Of a stretch of DNA of 5,009 nucleotides, positions 4,426 through 5,009 are shown piece by piece (within the stretch, counting starts at the first letter, position 1; each line of letters begins with the position of its first letter). The stretch spans positions 1 through 5,009 of the forward strand of contig DAOWBD010000084.1 in assembly GCA_030634235.1 (NCBI GenBank). The letters are read 5' to 3'. Source of the DNA: Candidatus Omnitrophota bacterium. GTDB taxonomy: Bacteria > Omnitrophota > Gorgyraeia > Zapsychrales > Zapsychraceae. A program made the position numbers and the translations under genes. The notes below the pieces were generated by a model. The model made no database searches and was not told the origin of the DNA. It was given only the letters and a program-made list of their open reading frames with translations.

Positions 4426-5009
4426 TTAGAATCCTTTCTCGACGACCCCGCCGATGAATTCCTTTAAAGTCTCCGTTGTGTCTCTGATCGTTCCTTCGAG
4501 GATCTTCAGGGGGTTTTTCTCGATTTTGAAGCGGGGTTTGTCCGGGGTTCCGGTGAGCTTGATGTTAAGATAACCCTTGGTTTGGGTTAATAGGGAGGTG
4601 ATCCCTTTTTTGAGGGACGCCGACTGCAGGATGGCCAGCTGGCTGAACGTCGGCTTGATATTGAAGTTGAGGTTTTGATCAAAATCGATCGAGCCGGTCG
4701 CGTCGAGCGTTGCGGACTTACTTGTCATCTGCGTGTTATTCGTCGAGATCTGCTGCTTCCCGACCGTAAAATGACTATGCGCTTCCGTAAAAACAAAATT
4801 CTTGAATTCGGGGATGAAAAGAACCTTTGACATTCCGTCGAGAATGTTCCATTGCCAGAGATGGCCGTCGGTGATATTTAAAGACCCTTGCCCTGTCATG
4901 TCCCGCCATTGATCTGCCCTGCCTTCTACATTCGCGAGTAAAGAAAACGTCCCGGCGAGCTTCTGGTTCTTGAGCTGTTTGTCTTCCCGGAACCGGGCAA
5001 AATCCAGGC
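4426..5009 (-). CDS. AsmA-like protein, C-terminal part (5' end beyond window)
   Basis: The minus-strand frame is open from the right edge to a TAA at 4426-4428, giving 193 visible residues. The ATG at 4899-4897 is internal: 36 codons upstream of it remain open to the window edge and continue the same style. Segments such as GQGSLNITDGHLWQWNILDG, FTVGKQQIST, TLDATGSIDFDQNLNFNI and a final LNIKLTGTPDKPRFKIEKNP show the alternating beta-strand, Gly/Asp-turn pattern of the AsmA C-terminal domain (AsmA/TamB/YhdP superfamily). It ends in a probable amphipathic helix (KILEGTIRDTTETLKEFIGG). Such proteins are inner-membrane anchored, span the periplasm and are linked to outer-membrane lipid transport. 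A signal anchor cannot be seen because the N-terminus is missing. The assignment rests on pattern, not on catalytic residues, and the precise subfamily is unknown. Confidence 0.7.
   Translation of the reverse strand, partial: LDFARFREDKQLKNQKLAGTFSLLANVEGRADQWRDMTGQGSLNITDGHLWQWNILDGMSKVLFIPEFKNFVFTEAHSHFTVGKQQISTNNTQMTSKSATLDATGSIDFDQNLNFNIKPTFSQLAILQSASLKKGITSLLTQTKGYLNIKLTGTPDKPRFKIEKNPLKILEGTIRDTTETLKEFIGGVVEKGF

Noticed and set aside
4897..4899. Minus-strand ATG as the start of the AsmA-like gene
   Set aside because: The frame stays open for 36 more codons to the right edge with the same residue style, so this Met is internal.

Overview
The window is a compact, almost fully coding stretch of a bacterial chromosome with moderate GC. 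The shared order of housekeeping genes and the AsmA-type protein at the right edge (a family of the diderm envelope) suggest a Gram-negative-type, probably uncultured lineage. Protein style and the intergenic repeats remind me of Omnitrophota-like candidate phyla, but the sequence alone does not prove this.

Layout, left to right. Bases 1-602 hold the C-terminal three quarters of glutamate racemase (murI), which supplies D-glutamate for peptidoglycan. It runs straight into queD (605-967), queC (964-1623) and queE (1632-2321). Spacings are 2 bp, a 4 bp ATGA overlap and 8 bp, so these four genes are almost certainly co-transcribed. A 144 bp gap filled by a degenerate palindromic repeat precedes queF (2466-2870). 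A 215 bp gap then contains a relic of a second repeat, a 72 bp MITE-like inverted repeat with perfect 17 bp arms, a good sigma70-type promoter candidate and a short heptad tandem repeat. Next come rph (3086-3811) and rdgB (3808-4407), again overlapping by ATGA. Eighteen bases later, on the opposite strand, is the 3' end of an AsmA-like gene that continues past the right edge.

How the genes work together. QueD, QueE, QueC and QueF are the four consecutive enzymes from 7,8-dihydroneopterin triphosphate through CPH4, CDG and preQ0 to preQ1, the precursor of queuosine in the tRNA wobble position. The preceding FolE step and the later Tgt/QueA/QueG or QueH steps are not in the window. RNase PH trims tRNA 3' ends, so tRNA maturation is a loose common theme. 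RdgB cleans ITP/XTP from the nucleotide pool. In Bacillus subtilis and relatives the racemase gene, rph and the rdgB homologue lie close together; here the queuosine cassette sits between murI and rph-rdgB.

I found no new multi-gene system. The points most worth a second look are the two intergenic palindromic elements, the promoter abutting one of them, the unusual cysteine pattern of QueF, and the que cassette inside the murI-rph-rdgB neighbourhood.
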